From Falsiroseomonas sp038250135 (GTDB taxonomy: Bacteria > Pseudomonadota > Alphaproteobacteria > Acetobacterales > Acetobacteraceae): a stretch of DNA of 20,012 bases. The stretch spans positions 1 through 20,012 of the forward strand of contig JBBSCP010000034.1 in NCBI GenBank assembly GCA_038250135.1, given 5' to 3'. Positions within the stretch are counted from its first letter, which is position 1, and each line of letters begins with the position of its first letter. Shown here piece after piece: positions 1-7,741 of the stretch. A program made the position numbers and the translations under genes. A model generated the notes under the pieces. The model made no database searches. It saw only the letters and a program-made list of their open reading frames with translations, and was not told the origin of the DNA.

Positions 1-225
1 GATCAACCGCCAGGCGCCGACCCGGTTGCCGTGGTCGCGCCAGGCGAAGTTCAGCACGTCTGGCTGCGGCCCGCCCGGGGCGAGCTCCGCGCCCAGGCCC
101 TCGCCGAAGGCGAAATGCTCCAAATTCACGCCAAGATAGACGGCGAGCTTCGCGCCATTCGGCCAGGCATAGGGCGTGCGGCCGGCCCAGCCGACGTAAT
201 CGTAGCGTCCATGGGTCGGCAGCAT
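1..225 (-). CDS. Polysaccharide deacetylase family protein, N-terminal part (runs off the window)
   Basis: Seventy-five codons are visible, from an ATG at 225 down to the window edge. The start is supported by ACGGAG about 9 nt upstream. The visible residues include HGRYDY near the N-terminus, WPNGAKLAVYL, LEHFAFGEG and the stretch PGGPQPDVLNFAWRD followed by GNRVGAWRL. These are typical of the N-terminus of PuuE/allantoinase-like polysaccharide deacetylases, the NodB-fold hydrolases that act on N-acyl or ureide substrates. The catalytic Asp/His metal-binding motifs lie beyond the edge, so activity and substrate cannot be judged. The gene is divergent from cydD; the 108 nt between the two starts would hold both promoters, but no clear -35/-10 pair stands out. 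Family assignment is fairly safe; specific function is open. Confidence 0.8.
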   Translation of the reverse strand, partial: MLPTHGRYDYVGWAGRTPYAWPNGAKLAVYLGVNLEHFAFGEGLGAELAPGGPQPDVLNFAWRDHGNRVGAWRLI

Positions 226-333
226 GCACTCTGTCTCCGTCAGCGCGCCTGATGTCGGGCCGTTTCGCGATGCACGCAAGTCTGGCGTCGGGGTGGGATG
301 ACCGCCGCGCGGACCTGCCTTAAGGTTTTTCGG

Positions 334-2010
334 ATGGAGAGAGCGACCAAAGGGAATGACGCCGCCGGTGCGCTGCTGAGCCGTGAGGCGAGAGCGGCGC
401 GCGCGCATCTTGCCTTGCCGGTTGCGCTCGGCGTGGGACAGGTCGCCATCGGGATCGCCCAGGCCTGGCTGATCGCGAGCCTGCGGGCCGGGCTGCTGGG
501 ATTCGGGGCCTCGGGCTGGGGGTAGCTGGCGGCCGCGGCGGCGCTGGCGCTGCTCTCGGCCGGGCTCGGCATCGTCCAGGAACGCGCACTGATCGCGGCC
601 GGGGAGGCCGCGAAGGCCCGGCTGCGCAGCGCGGTGTTCGCACGCCTGCTGGCAAGCGGCGCGGAGGATGGGCGCCCTGTCGGCGAACGCGCGGCGATCG
701 TGGTGGACCGGATCGAGGCGCTGGACGGCTTCCTCACGCGCTGGGTGCCGGCCGCGATGCTGGCGCTGGCCGGGCCGGCGCTGGTGGCCGCGGCGGCCTT
801 CGCGGCCGATGTGACGAGCGGCGTGATCCTGCTCATCGCTGGGCTGCTGGTGCCGGTGGCGATGGCGCTGACGGGAATCGGTGCGGCCCAGGCCAGCCGC
901 AATCAATTCGCGGCGCTCGGCCAGCTTTCCGGCCGCTTTCTCGACCGCATGCGCGGCCTGCCCACCCTGGTGCTGTTCCGGTGCCAGGAGGCCGAGGCCG
1001 AGTCGCTGCGCCTCGCCGCCGAGGAATTGCGCGCCCGCACGATGCGCGTGCTGCGAGTCGCCTTCCTGTCCTCGGCTTCGCTGGAGGCGCTGGCGGCGGC
1101 GGCCATCGCCAGCCTCGCCATCCGACATGGCGCGGTGCTGGGGCTGACCCATCCCGATCCGGTGGCGGCGATTTTCTGCCTGCTGCTGGTGCCCGCCTTC
1201 TTCGCGCCGCTGCGCAGCTTCTCCCAGGCCTATCAGGAGCGGCTTTCGTCGCGCGGCGCGGCGGCGGAACTGGCGCCGCTGCTCGCCGAGCCGGAATTGC
1301 CACCCGGCCTGCTGCTGCAGGAGGTGCCGGCCAAGCTGGTCGTCACGTTCCAGGATGTGCGGCTGACCTATGACCCATCGCGCCCGCCGGCGCTGGATGG
1401 CCTGTCCTTCCGCGTCATGCCCGGCGAGACGCTGGTGCTGGCGGGGCCGTCCGGTGCCGGCAAATCCTCCGTGCTGCGGCTGTTGATGGGATTTCGGCGG
1501 CCCGATTCGGGGCGCATTGCGCTGAACGGGCAGGACGCCACCGCCCTCGCCCCCGCCGAGTTGCGGCGCCTTTCCGCCTATGTCGGCCAGCGGGCGCATC
1601 TGTTCCGCGCCACGCTGCGCGAGAACATCGCCCTTGCGCGGCCGGAGGCCAGCACGGCGGAGGTCGAGGCGGCGGCGGAGGCCGCACGCGTCATGGATTT
1701 CGCGAAGGATTTGCCGCAGGGCCTCGACACGCTGCTCGGCGAAGGTGGGTTCGGCCTGTCGGGCGGCCAGGCGCAGCGCGTGGCGGTGGCCCGTGCCTTC
1801 CTGCGCGACTGCCCGCTGATACTGCTGGACGAGCCGACGGCGCATCTCGACCCGGGGACGGAGGCCGAGGTGCTGGACAGCTTGCGGCGCCTTTGCGCCG
1901 GCCGTACCGCGATCATCGCCAGCCATTCGCGCGCGGCGCAGCGCGCACTCGGCCGCGTCATCGAGATCGAGGCCGGGCGCGCCATCGGCCAGCGGGTAGC
2001 CGGCGAATGA
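334..2010 (+). pseudogene. cydD: CydD, thiol/heme ABC exporter subunit, interrupted by an in-frame TAG at 523-525
   Basis: CydD is one half of the heterodimeric CydDC inner-membrane exporter, which moves cysteine/glutathione (and binds heme) and is needed for cytochrome bd assembly. The frame runs from ATG 334 (AAGG 8 nt upstream) to TGA 2010, about 558 codons, close to the usual CydD length. Helices fill the first ~320 residues. The C-terminal ATPase domain has Walker A GPSGAGKSS at ~371, LSGGQ at ~475 and Walker B LILLDEP with Asp at ~499. Codon 64 is TAG, inside the membrane domain; the same frame continues as ordinary CydD sequence on both sides. A 458-aa product could start only at GTG 634 and would lack the first helices. 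Either the gene is dead, the stop is suppressed, or the base is an assembly error. The TGA overlaps the cydC ATG, so translational coupling is likely. Confidence 0.8.
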
Positions 2011-3662
2011 TCGCGGACATGCTGCGCGTCCTGGGTTTGTGGCGCAGCCGCACGAACTGGCTGCTGGCCGGCATGGCCGTGGCGGTCGCCACGGCGCTGG
2101 CGGGGCTCGCGCTGCTCGGCCTGGCTGGCCAGGGGGTGGCGGAGGGGGTGACGGCGGCAACGATCTTCGCCGGCGGCGGCACGGCGCTGTTGCTGATGCG
2201 CCCGGTGGTCGTGCTGCGTCCGGTCGCGCGGTATTTCGAGCGACTGATCACGCATGCCGCCACCTTCCGCGCCATCGCGGATACGCGGGTCTGGTTCTTC
2301 CGCCGCCTCGCGGAGCGGCTGCCCGCGGGGCTTGGCTTCCGGCGGGCGGGCGACCTGCTCGGCCGGCTGGTTTCGGACATCGATGCGCTGGACCGCGTCT
2401 ATCTCGGCGCGCTGGTGCCGGCCGTTGCGGCGCTCAGCGCGGTGGTCGTGGTCGCGCTGATCCTCGGCGCCATCTCACCCGTTCTGGCGGCGCTGGTTAC
2501 GCTGCCGCTGGCGCTCACGCTGCTGCTGCCGCCCTTGCTCGCGCCTGGCGCGGCTAAGGCGGGGGTGCGAGTGGCGGTCGGCCAAGGCGCGCTGCGCGCC
2601 GCGGTGGTCGATCCACTGACCGGCGTCGAGGACACCCTGGCGGCCGGGGCGGAATCCCGCGCCGCGGCGCGCGTCGCGGCCGAGGGCGCGGCGCTCGACT
2701 CGGCGCAGCGCGGCTTGGCGCGGCGCAGCGCCTGGGGGGGCGCGGCAGGCGCGGTGCTGACGCAGGCGGCGATGCTCGGCGCGCTGGCCTATGGTCTGGC
2801 GATGGGGGAGATGGGAGTTGCCGGCGCGGTGCTCGGCCTGTTTCTGGCAACGGCCGCGGCGGAGGCGCTCGGCCTGATGCCCCGCGCCGGCGCGGCGCTG
2901 GCAGCGGCGGCGGCGAGCGCGCGGCGGCTGTTCGAGGCCGCCGATTCGCCGGCGCCGGTGGTGGAACCCGTGATGCCCGCGGCGTTGCCGAGCGGCCATG
3001 CGCTCTGCATCGAGGGTGTAGGCTTTCGCTGGGCGGCCGATCGCGCGCCGGTCTTTGAAGGGCTGAGCCTCGACGTGCCGGAAGGCGCGCGGATCGCGTT
3101 GCTCGGCCCTTCGGGCATCGGCAAATCGACGCTGACCTCGCTGCTGCTGAAACTCGCGGCGCCGCAGGCCGGGCGGATCACCCTTGGCGGCGTCGATATC
3201 GCGACACTGTCGGCCGATGCGGTGCGCGGGCGGATCGCCTGCCTGACGCAGGATGCGCGGCTGTTCGATGACAGCATCGAGGCCAATCTCCGCCTCGCCC
3301 GGCCAGAGGCGAGCGAGGCCGAGCTTTGGCTGGCGCTCGAACGCGCCGGTATCGGGGAAGTGGTGCGCGCCCTTCCTGAGGGGCTGGCCACGCGCTGCGG
3401 TGAGGCCGGCGCGCGCTTCTCCGGCGGCCAGGCGCGGCGCCTGGTGTTGGCGCGCGCGCTGCTGACCGAAGCGCCGGTGCTGATCCTCGACGAGCCAGCC
3501 TCCGGCCTCGATCCCGAAACCGAACGCGCCTTCCTTGAGACGCTTGGCGAGGCCACGGCGGGGCGTACCGTGATCCTGATCGTGCACCGGCTGATCGGCG
3601 TGGAGCGCCCGCAACGGATCTACCGTCTGTTCGGCGGCCAGGCTTTGGCCGCCGCCGCCTGA
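2007..3662 (+). CDS. cydC: CydC, thiol/heme ABC exporter subunit
   Basis: This is the partner of CydD in the CydDC exporter supporting cytochrome bd and periplasmic redox balance. The ATG at 2007 overlaps the cydD stop (ATGA), giving 551 aa against ~570 in known CydC. An N-terminal six-helix domain carries CydC-like sequence: RPVARYFERLITHAATFR, then GDLLGRLVSDIDALDRVYL. The ATPase domain has Walker A GPSGIGKST at ~367-375, signature FSGGQ at ~471 (Phe for the usual Leu) and Walker B VLILDEP with Asp at ~495. The domain order and these segments point to CydC rather than a lipid or peptide exporter. No cydAB follows; the next gene is the convergent Fnr regulator only 17 nt away, with no obvious terminator between them. 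If cydD is really broken, this subunit would have no partner. Confidence 0.88.
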   Translation: MIADMLRVLGLWRSRTNWLLAGMAVAVATALAGLALLGLAGQGVAEGVTAATIFAGGGTALLLMRPVVVLRPVARYFERLITHAATFRAIADTRVWFFRRLAERLPAGLGFRRAGDLLGRLVSDIDALDRVYLGALVPAVAALSAVVVVALILGAISPVLAALVTLPLALTLLLPPLLAPGAAKAGVRVAVGQGALRAAVVDPLTGVEDTLAAGAESRAAARVAAEGAALDSAQRGLARRSAWGGAAGAVLTQAAMLGALAYGLAMGEMGVAGAVLGLFLATAAAEALGLMPRAGAALAAAAASARRLFEAADSPAPVVEPVMPAALPSGHALCIEGVGFRWAADRAPVFEGLSLDVPEGARIALLGPSGIGKSTLTSLLLKLAAPQAGRITLGGVDIATLSADAVRGRIACLTQDARLFDDSIEANLRLARPEASEAELWLALERAGIGEVVRALPEGLATRCGEAGARFSGGQARRLVLARALLTEAPVLILDEPASGLDPETERAFLETLGEATAGRTVILIVHRLIGVERPQRIYRLFGGQALAAAA

Positions 3663-3679
3663 TTGTCCGGTCGCCGCGC

Positions 3680-4426
3680 CTAATCGAAGGGTACGCCCTC
3701 GATCAACTCATGCAGCGCCTTGGGATCGAGGAGTTCCACGATGTTGTGCGCGGGCTCTCTCACCCATCCACGGCGGCGGAAGGCGGTGAAGCCGCGGCTC
3801 ACCGTCTCCAGCGTCAGGCCGAGGAAATCGGCGATGTCGGCGCGTGTCATGGGCATGTCGAGCGCGGTGCCGACGTGCAGCCGCCGCCGTCCCGCTTCCG
3901 CCAATTGCAGGAGGAAGGCTGCAAGCCTTGCCTCGGCGGAACGGCGGCCGACGCTGACCAACTGGTCCTGCGTCGCCGCCAACTCCTGCACGCAAAGGTC
4001 GAGGAAGCGGCGCTCCAGCATCGGTAGTTGCTGCATCAGCCCTTCCAGTCTGCGCCGGTCTATGCGGCACAGCGTCGCCGGCGTCAGCAGCTGGGCCGAG
4101 TAGGAGTAGGTCTTCCCGGCGGTGTAGCCGAAGACATCGCCGGCAAAACGGAAGCCCAGCACCTGCTCCCGCCCATCCGGTAAAAGCCGGGTGAGCTTGG
4201 CGGTGCCCTGTGCCAGCGTGAAGACGTTGGTCGCCGGTTCGCCCTCGTGGAACACCACCATGCGCGTGCGGAGCAGGAACTGCTCCGCCTGGCCCACGAC
4301 CTCATCGAGCGCGGCTGCATCCAAGGGCCTGCAAATCCCCGATACACGGGATCCGCAGGTTTCACAGACTTCGGCATCACCCAACAAATGGCTCGTCGGG
4401 CGCCTGGCGGCGTCTAGAGGGTTCAC
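3680..4426 (-). CDS. Fnr/FnrL-type oxygen-sensing transcription regulator (Crp/Fnr family)
   Basis: A 248-aa protein from GTG 4426, chosen because GGAG lies 8 nt upstream and because the length then matches FNR (250 aa); the longer open frame upstream overlaps another gene. Cys21-x2-Cys24-x7-Cys32 plus Cys120 in the beta-roll (ATLCRIDRRRL) match the four [4Fe-4S] ligands of FNR; the x7 spacing is that of alphaproteobacterial FnrL. The effector-domain roll, a dimerisation helix and a C-terminal helix-turn-helix follow. The recognition helix has Glu207, Ser210 and Arg211 (TLETVSRGF), the E-x2-SR pattern that reads TTGAT-N4-ATCAA. It should dimerise and bind DNA under low oxygen. Its position beside cydDC fits a respiratory role, but I saw no canonical FNR box in the window. 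An imperfect palindrome lies 35 nt upstream of its start. Confidence 0.88.
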   Translation of the reverse strand: MNPLDAARRPTSHLLGDAEVCETCGSRVSGICRPLDAAALDEVVGQAEQFLLRTRMVVFHEGEPATNVFTLAQGTAKLTRLLPDGREQVLGFRFAGDVFGYTAGKTYSYSAQLLTPATLCRIDRRRLEGLMQQLPMLERRFLDLCVQELAATQDQLVSVGRRSAEARLAAFLLQLAEAGRRRLHVGTALDMPMTRADIADFLGLTLETVSRGFTAFRRRGWVREPAHNIVELLDPKALHELIEGVPFD

Positions 4427-4460
4427 CAAAATCACTCCGCGTCCCCGGGCTCTACATACC

Positions 4461-4481
4461 TGATCCTTACCATAAGGTTCA
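4461..4481. promoter_or_regulatory. Imperfect inverted repeat upstream of the fnr-type gene (possible operator)
   Basis: The arms are TGA(A/T)CCTTA on either side of a 3-nt centre, 8 of 9 positions paired, in the 77-nt gap between the fnr-type start (4426) and the tail gene stop (4504). The surrounding bases are AT-richer than the genes. The spacing and sequence do not match TTGAT-N4-ATCAA, so this is not an Fnr box. It may be an operator for another dimeric regulator or a short RNA hairpin in the fnr leader. Confidence 0.4.
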
Positions 4482-4503
4482 AGTAGAGTTCCGGGCCGGA
4501 TCA

Positions 4504-4878
4504 CTATTCGGGCGTAACGGTCAGGGCATCGACCGCGATCGTGACTGTGCCGGGCCCGCCGACGGTGACCACCTGGTTCAAGGTGCCCCAGCTGAGCGGG
4601 TTGCCGCCCGTTGCGGCATCGAACAGGCCCAGATGGCTCATCGAGCCTGCGGCGGTCGTGAAGGTGAAGCGCAGCGCCTCGACATTGCGCTGCACGCCGG
4701 TGCCGGTGAAGGTCACGCGCTGGCGGGCATAGCCGGTGCCGGCGGGCTCGCCGGTGATGCCGGTGGCATCCGCGCCGCTGGTGCCCAGCGCTGCCCAGAC
4801 GGCGCTCGGCAGGGCGGGGACGCGGCCGCAGATCGCGCGGGCAAGCAGGTTCTTCGCGTGGTCGGTCAGGTCGGTCAT
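4504..4878 (-). CDS. Phage tail-associated small protein (tail cassette gene 4)
   Basis: A 124-aa protein beginning at ATG 4878, with GAGG 8 nt upstream. The sequence has a short helical N-terminus (LTDHAKNLLARAI), then a beta-rich body with GTGYARQRVTFTGTG, SMSHLGLFDAATGGNPL and a repeated valine-rich strand pattern near the end. This GYAR...FDAATGG style is familiar from small structural proteins in phage tail-fibre regions, but I cannot name a family. There are no transmembrane segments, signal peptide or catalytic motif. It is the last gene of the minus-strand cassette, separated from the preceding gene by 159 nt that are mostly filled by a dispersed repeat. The phage origin is inferred mainly from its neighbours. 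Confidence 0.7.
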   Translation of the reverse strand: MTDLTDHAKNLLARAICGRVPALPSAVWAALGTSGADATGITGEPAGTGYARQRVTFTGTGVQRNVEALRFTFTTAAGSMSHLGLFDAATGGNPLSWGTLNQVVTVGGPGTVTIAVDALTVTPE

Positions 4879-4907
4879 CTCGGGATCCTCGAAGGGGTGT
4901 TATTGCA

Positions 4908-5003
4908 GCGGCCGCCATCGGTGGCCGAGGCCGCGAAGACGGCCCGCGCCCAGTGGTGCGCAGCCAACCGCGGAGCGAGCGGCAGGCGTTTGAGGGCGTA
5001 AAA
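4908..5003 (-). repeat. Dispersed palindromic intergenic repeat, copy 1 (second copy at 12988-13082)
   Basis: Read on the minus strand, this ~96-bp segment aligns along its whole length with the segment at 12988-13082 on the plus strand. Both begin with TTTTAC, share CCTCAA and CGCTCCGCG, and are nearly identical over the last 38 bases (34 of 38). The end folds as GCGGCC-TCGG-(3 nt)-CCGA-TGGC-GGCCGC (4908-4934); the triplet loop is CCA here and TCG in the other copy, while the stem bases are unchanged. It sits 34 nt after the stop of the 88-aa gene. This resembles a REP/BIME-type element, but it was not compared with any database. Confidence 0.72.
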
Positions 5004-5037
5004 GAGCCATCGGATCGCCCTTGGCGATGCGATGGCG

Positions 5038-5304
5038 TCAGAAGCTGCCGATGAGACGCGCGCCGAGTTGCGGGCGGTCGTCGGAAAGGCCAGGGGGCAC
5101 AGGCAGGGATTCGGAGGCGATCACGGCGACCATCGCGTCGCCGTCGAGCGCGAAAATCGCCACGCCGGGCGGCGGGATCAGCCCGCCGACCCGCGGGTCA
5201 GCCGGCAAGGGCGCCTCGCCCGGCCCGTACCAGCCCAGGCCGCGCAGCGCGGCTTCGGCAGCCGGAATCGGCCCGTACCAGAAATGCTGGGTCCACTCGC
5301 TCAT
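5038..5304 (-). CDS. Small conserved tail-cassette protein, function unknown (gene 3)
   Basis: An 88-aa protein from ATG 5304, supported by AGGAG about 9 nt upstream. It opens with MSEWTQHFWYGPIPAAEAAL and continues with GLGWYGPGEAPLPADPRVGG, a Trp/Tyr/Pro/Gly-rich segment, then a hydrophobic strand around VAIFALDGDAMVAVIASE. There is no signal peptide or recognised domain. The gene starts 34 nt after the tailspike stop, so it is surely co-transcribed with it. A role as a tailspike chaperone or minor tail component is plausible from position alone. I do not recognise the family. Confidence 0.65.
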   Translation of the reverse strand: MSEWTQHFWYGPIPAAEAALRGLGWYGPGEAPLPADPRVGGLIPPPGVAIFALDGDAMVAVIASESLPVPPGLSDDRPQLGARLIGSF

Positions 5305-5338
5305 GCGGTCTGTCTCCTGGAGGGGGTGAAGGTGGGCA

Positions 5339-7693
5339 TCAGGGCGCCGTGGCGCCGGCCAGCAGCAGCAGCTTCGTCGTGCCGCCGTCGGGGCTGAAGG
5401 CGAGCAGCGTGGCGAGGCCGTCGTTGCGGATCTTCGTCAGCCCGTCCTGGTTCAGCGGCGTGCTGCCGGTGAAGCCGGTCATGCTGATCGCGAGGTCGCC
5501 GCCGGTGCGGTTGATCACGAGACAGGAGAAGCCATCACCCGTCGCCGTCCAGTCGATCGACAGCGTCGTGCCCGCATTGGCGGCGACCAGCCGCGCATTG
5601 TGGTTGGCGAGGCTGAGCGCCGTGCCGCCCGAGGCAGCGATCACGGGCAGCCGCCGGCCGCTGAACTGGGCGTCCACATAGCCCTTGCTCGCGGCCTGCG
5701 CGGCGGTGGTCGGATCACCCGGCAGCACCAGCGGGCCTTGCAGCGTCACGGTGCCGGAGGGGGCGACGCGCAGCCGCTCGGCGAGGGTGCCGCCGCTGCG
5801 CGTCTCGATGATGAAGGCGCCGGATTCCGCGGAGCTCGTCGTCGTCTCGCCGATGCCGGCGGCGCGCGCATAGATGGTCTGCGCGCCCACCGCATTGGCA
5901 CCGCTGAATTCGAGCCGCCCGAGCGTGTCGCCATTGGCGGGACTCGTGGAGGTGCGGCGCAGCGTGAGCGCCATTGGCTGCGTCATGCCCGAAGTTGCGC
6001 CGAGCACCACCTTGCCGTTCGGGTTCGCCAGCGCATCGCCGCCGATCTCGAGCGGCGCGAGGGAGCCGGTGCCGATGCTCAAGCCGTAGGTGATCGTGGC
6101 GTCCTGGTTCTCGATGTCGAGCTCGCCGCCCTCGGTCGAGGAGCGGCGCTGCAACACGGCGCGCGTTTGATCGGGCGAGGAGGCCAGCGCCTGGCGCCGA
6201 TTGCCGACCAGCACGATGCGCGACACATCGCCCGCCGTCTCACCCGTAAAGGTCGCCGAGCGTGTGTCGGAGGCGATGACCGAGAGGCTGTCGCCCGCCG
6301 AGGCGAGGAAGACCGTCGATTGCGGCAGGTCGCAGGCAACGAGCGTTAGTCCGCCATCCAGCACCTCGACCGTGCGCCCGGCGCCGCCGCCGCCGACCAT
6401 GACGCCGACGAACTGGTTGTCGCCCTGGTTGGAAGCGTTGCTGTCCACGCGGATCGCGGTCGCCGTGCTGCTGATGAAGCCGCCCACCCATTTCGTGCGG
6501 AAGGCTGTGCCGCGGATCCACGCACCGGTCGTCTGCGGATCGCGCAGCGAGAGCAGGTCATCGACGCTGCAATTGTGCATCTGGATGGAAGCACTGCCAT
6601 TGCCGAGATCGAAGCCGATGTCGTAGCCGTAGCAGAAGCAGTTCACGAACTCCGCCACGTCGCTGCTCTCGATGCGGAAGGCGGTGCCGGAGCGGCGGTT
6701 GTTCCACAGCGACAGCGTGCCGCCGCCGCTCCAGCTGCCGCTGAAGGTGCTGCCTTGGAGATCGATGCGCGTTGCATCCACGACGGTCGCCGTGAAGCGG
6801 CCATTGGCGTTGGCCACGCCGTTCACGCCGGTGACATTCACGAGATCTCCGCTTACCAGCCCATGCGCGGCGCCGGCGGTCAGGCGGACCAGGCCGGCGC
6901 CATTGTTCGCGACGTTGGAGACCGCGTTCTGCACCAGCGAGACATTGGTGAGATTGCCGGTCAGGAACGGCCAGAAATGCACATCGTGAATGCGCGATAT
7001 ATCGTAGGTGCGCGACAGCCAGATGCCGCTGCGGTTGTCGCCGCGCACGCGCCGCACGTTTAGCCGCTGGTTGTTGTCAGAGCGGACCGCGAGGTCGAAG
7101 CCGAGAATCAGAAGGTCCTCGCAAAGCGCGTCATGGTGATTGCCGCCGCCGTCGCCGATGGTGACGGCAGTGCCGGCGAGGGCGGCGCGCAGCTGGACGC
7201 CGGCGCGCATCGTGCTGGGCGGTGCGGCCATGCCGTCGCGGATCACCGCGATGCGGCGCAGCGTGGCGGCGCGCAGCACGCGGATGGTGCGCGCGGCATC
7301 CAGCAGGATCGTGCCCGGAATGGCGCGGTAGTCGCCGCCCGAGCGCTGCCCGCCGGGGAACAGCATTCCCTCCAGGCAGACATTCTCGCGCACCGTCAGG
7401 TCGGCCGCCGCCACGCGGTAGCGGCGCGGGCCGAGCCGCACGATGCCGCCGCCGGCGGTCGCGGCTGCATCGATCGTGGCCTGGATGGCGGCGGCGTCAT
7501 CGGTGGTGCCGTTGCCGATGGCGCCGTAGTCGCGGACATGGAACATGCGTTCGGCATGCACGCCGGCGGTGATCTGCGCGAAGGTGGCGCGGCGGGTCTG
7601 CGCGGCTGCACCGCTGCCTTGCACCATCGGCGCGATGTCGGCAGCGGCGAGGGCGGTGGCGGCAGGCAGGTCGGAAATGCGGGCATCGGCCAT
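5339..7693 (-). CDS. Phage tailspike/tail-fibre protein with pectate-lyase-like beta-helix
   Basis: A 784-aa protein from ATG 7693 (AGGA about 7 nt upstream). Residues ~1-45 (ISDLPAATALAAADIAPMVQG) look like the short virion-attachment segment common at the start of tail-fibre proteins. VRDYGAIGNGTTDDAAAI at ~53-70 is the hallmark N-terminus of the Pectate_lyase_3 beta-helix found in tailspikes that bind or cleave surface polysaccharides. A module at ~269-328 (AAHGLVSGDLVNVTGVNG...) resembles a beta-sandwich insert seen in several phage tail proteins and interrupts the helix. A later segment (YVDAQFSGRRLPV, ~residue 680) leads into a ~100-residue C-terminal domain, perhaps for trimerisation or receptor binding. 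Such proteins act outside the cell on a target's capsule or LPS. Catalytic residues cannot be assigned by eye. Confidence 0.82.
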   Translation of the reverse strand: MADARISDLPAATALAAADIAPMVQGSGAAAQTRRATFAQITAGVHAERMFHVRDYGAIGNGTTDDAAAIQATIDAAATAGGGIVRLGPRRYRVAAADLTVRENVCLEGMLFPGGQRSGGDYRAIPGTILLDAARTIRVLRAATLRRIAVIRDGMAAPPSTMRAGVQLRAALAGTAVTIGDGGGNHHDALCEDLLILGFDLAVRSDNNQRLNVRRVRGDNRSGIWLSRTYDISRIHDVHFWPFLTGNLTNVSLVQNAVSNVANNGAGLVRLTAGAAHGLVSGDLVNVTGVNGVANANGRFTATVVDATRIDLQGSTFSGSWSGGGTLSLWNNRRSGTAFRIESSDVAEFVNCFCYGYDIGFDLGNGSASIQMHNCSVDDLLSLRDPQTTGAWIRGTAFRTKWVGGFISSTATAIRVDSNASNQGDNQFVGVMVGGGGAGRTVEVLDGGLTLVACDLPQSTVFLASAGDSLSVIASDTRSATFTGETAGDVSRIVLVGNRRQALASSPDQTRAVLQRRSSTEGGELDIENQDATITYGLSIGTGSLAPLEIGGDALANPNGKVVLGATSGMTQPMALTLRRTSTSPANGDTLGRLEFSGANAVGAQTIYARAAGIGETTTSSAESGAFIIETRSGGTLAERLRVAPSGTVTLQGPLVLPGDPTTAAQAASKGYVDAQFSGRRLPVIAASGGTALSLANHNARLVAANAGTTLSIDWTATGDGFSCLVINRTGGDLAISMTGFTGSTPLNQDGLTKIRNDGLATLLAFSPDGGTTKLLLLAGATAP

Positions 7694-7741
7694 GGGGCGT
7701 CCTGTCGGGGGAAGGGGCGAGGGGGAGAGGCGCCGGCGCGA

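Noticed and set aside
2475..3614. 379-aa open frame opposite cydC
   Set aside because: A shadow of the GC-rich cydC sequence with no recognisable domain; the sense frame has complete ABC motifs.
4427..4918. A 412-aa open frame extending the Fnr-type protein upstream
   Set aside because: The extension is low-complexity Arg/His-rich sequence antisense-free but out of frame with the tail gene at 4504-4878, which has a good ribosome site; GTG 4426 with GGAG gives the normal family length.
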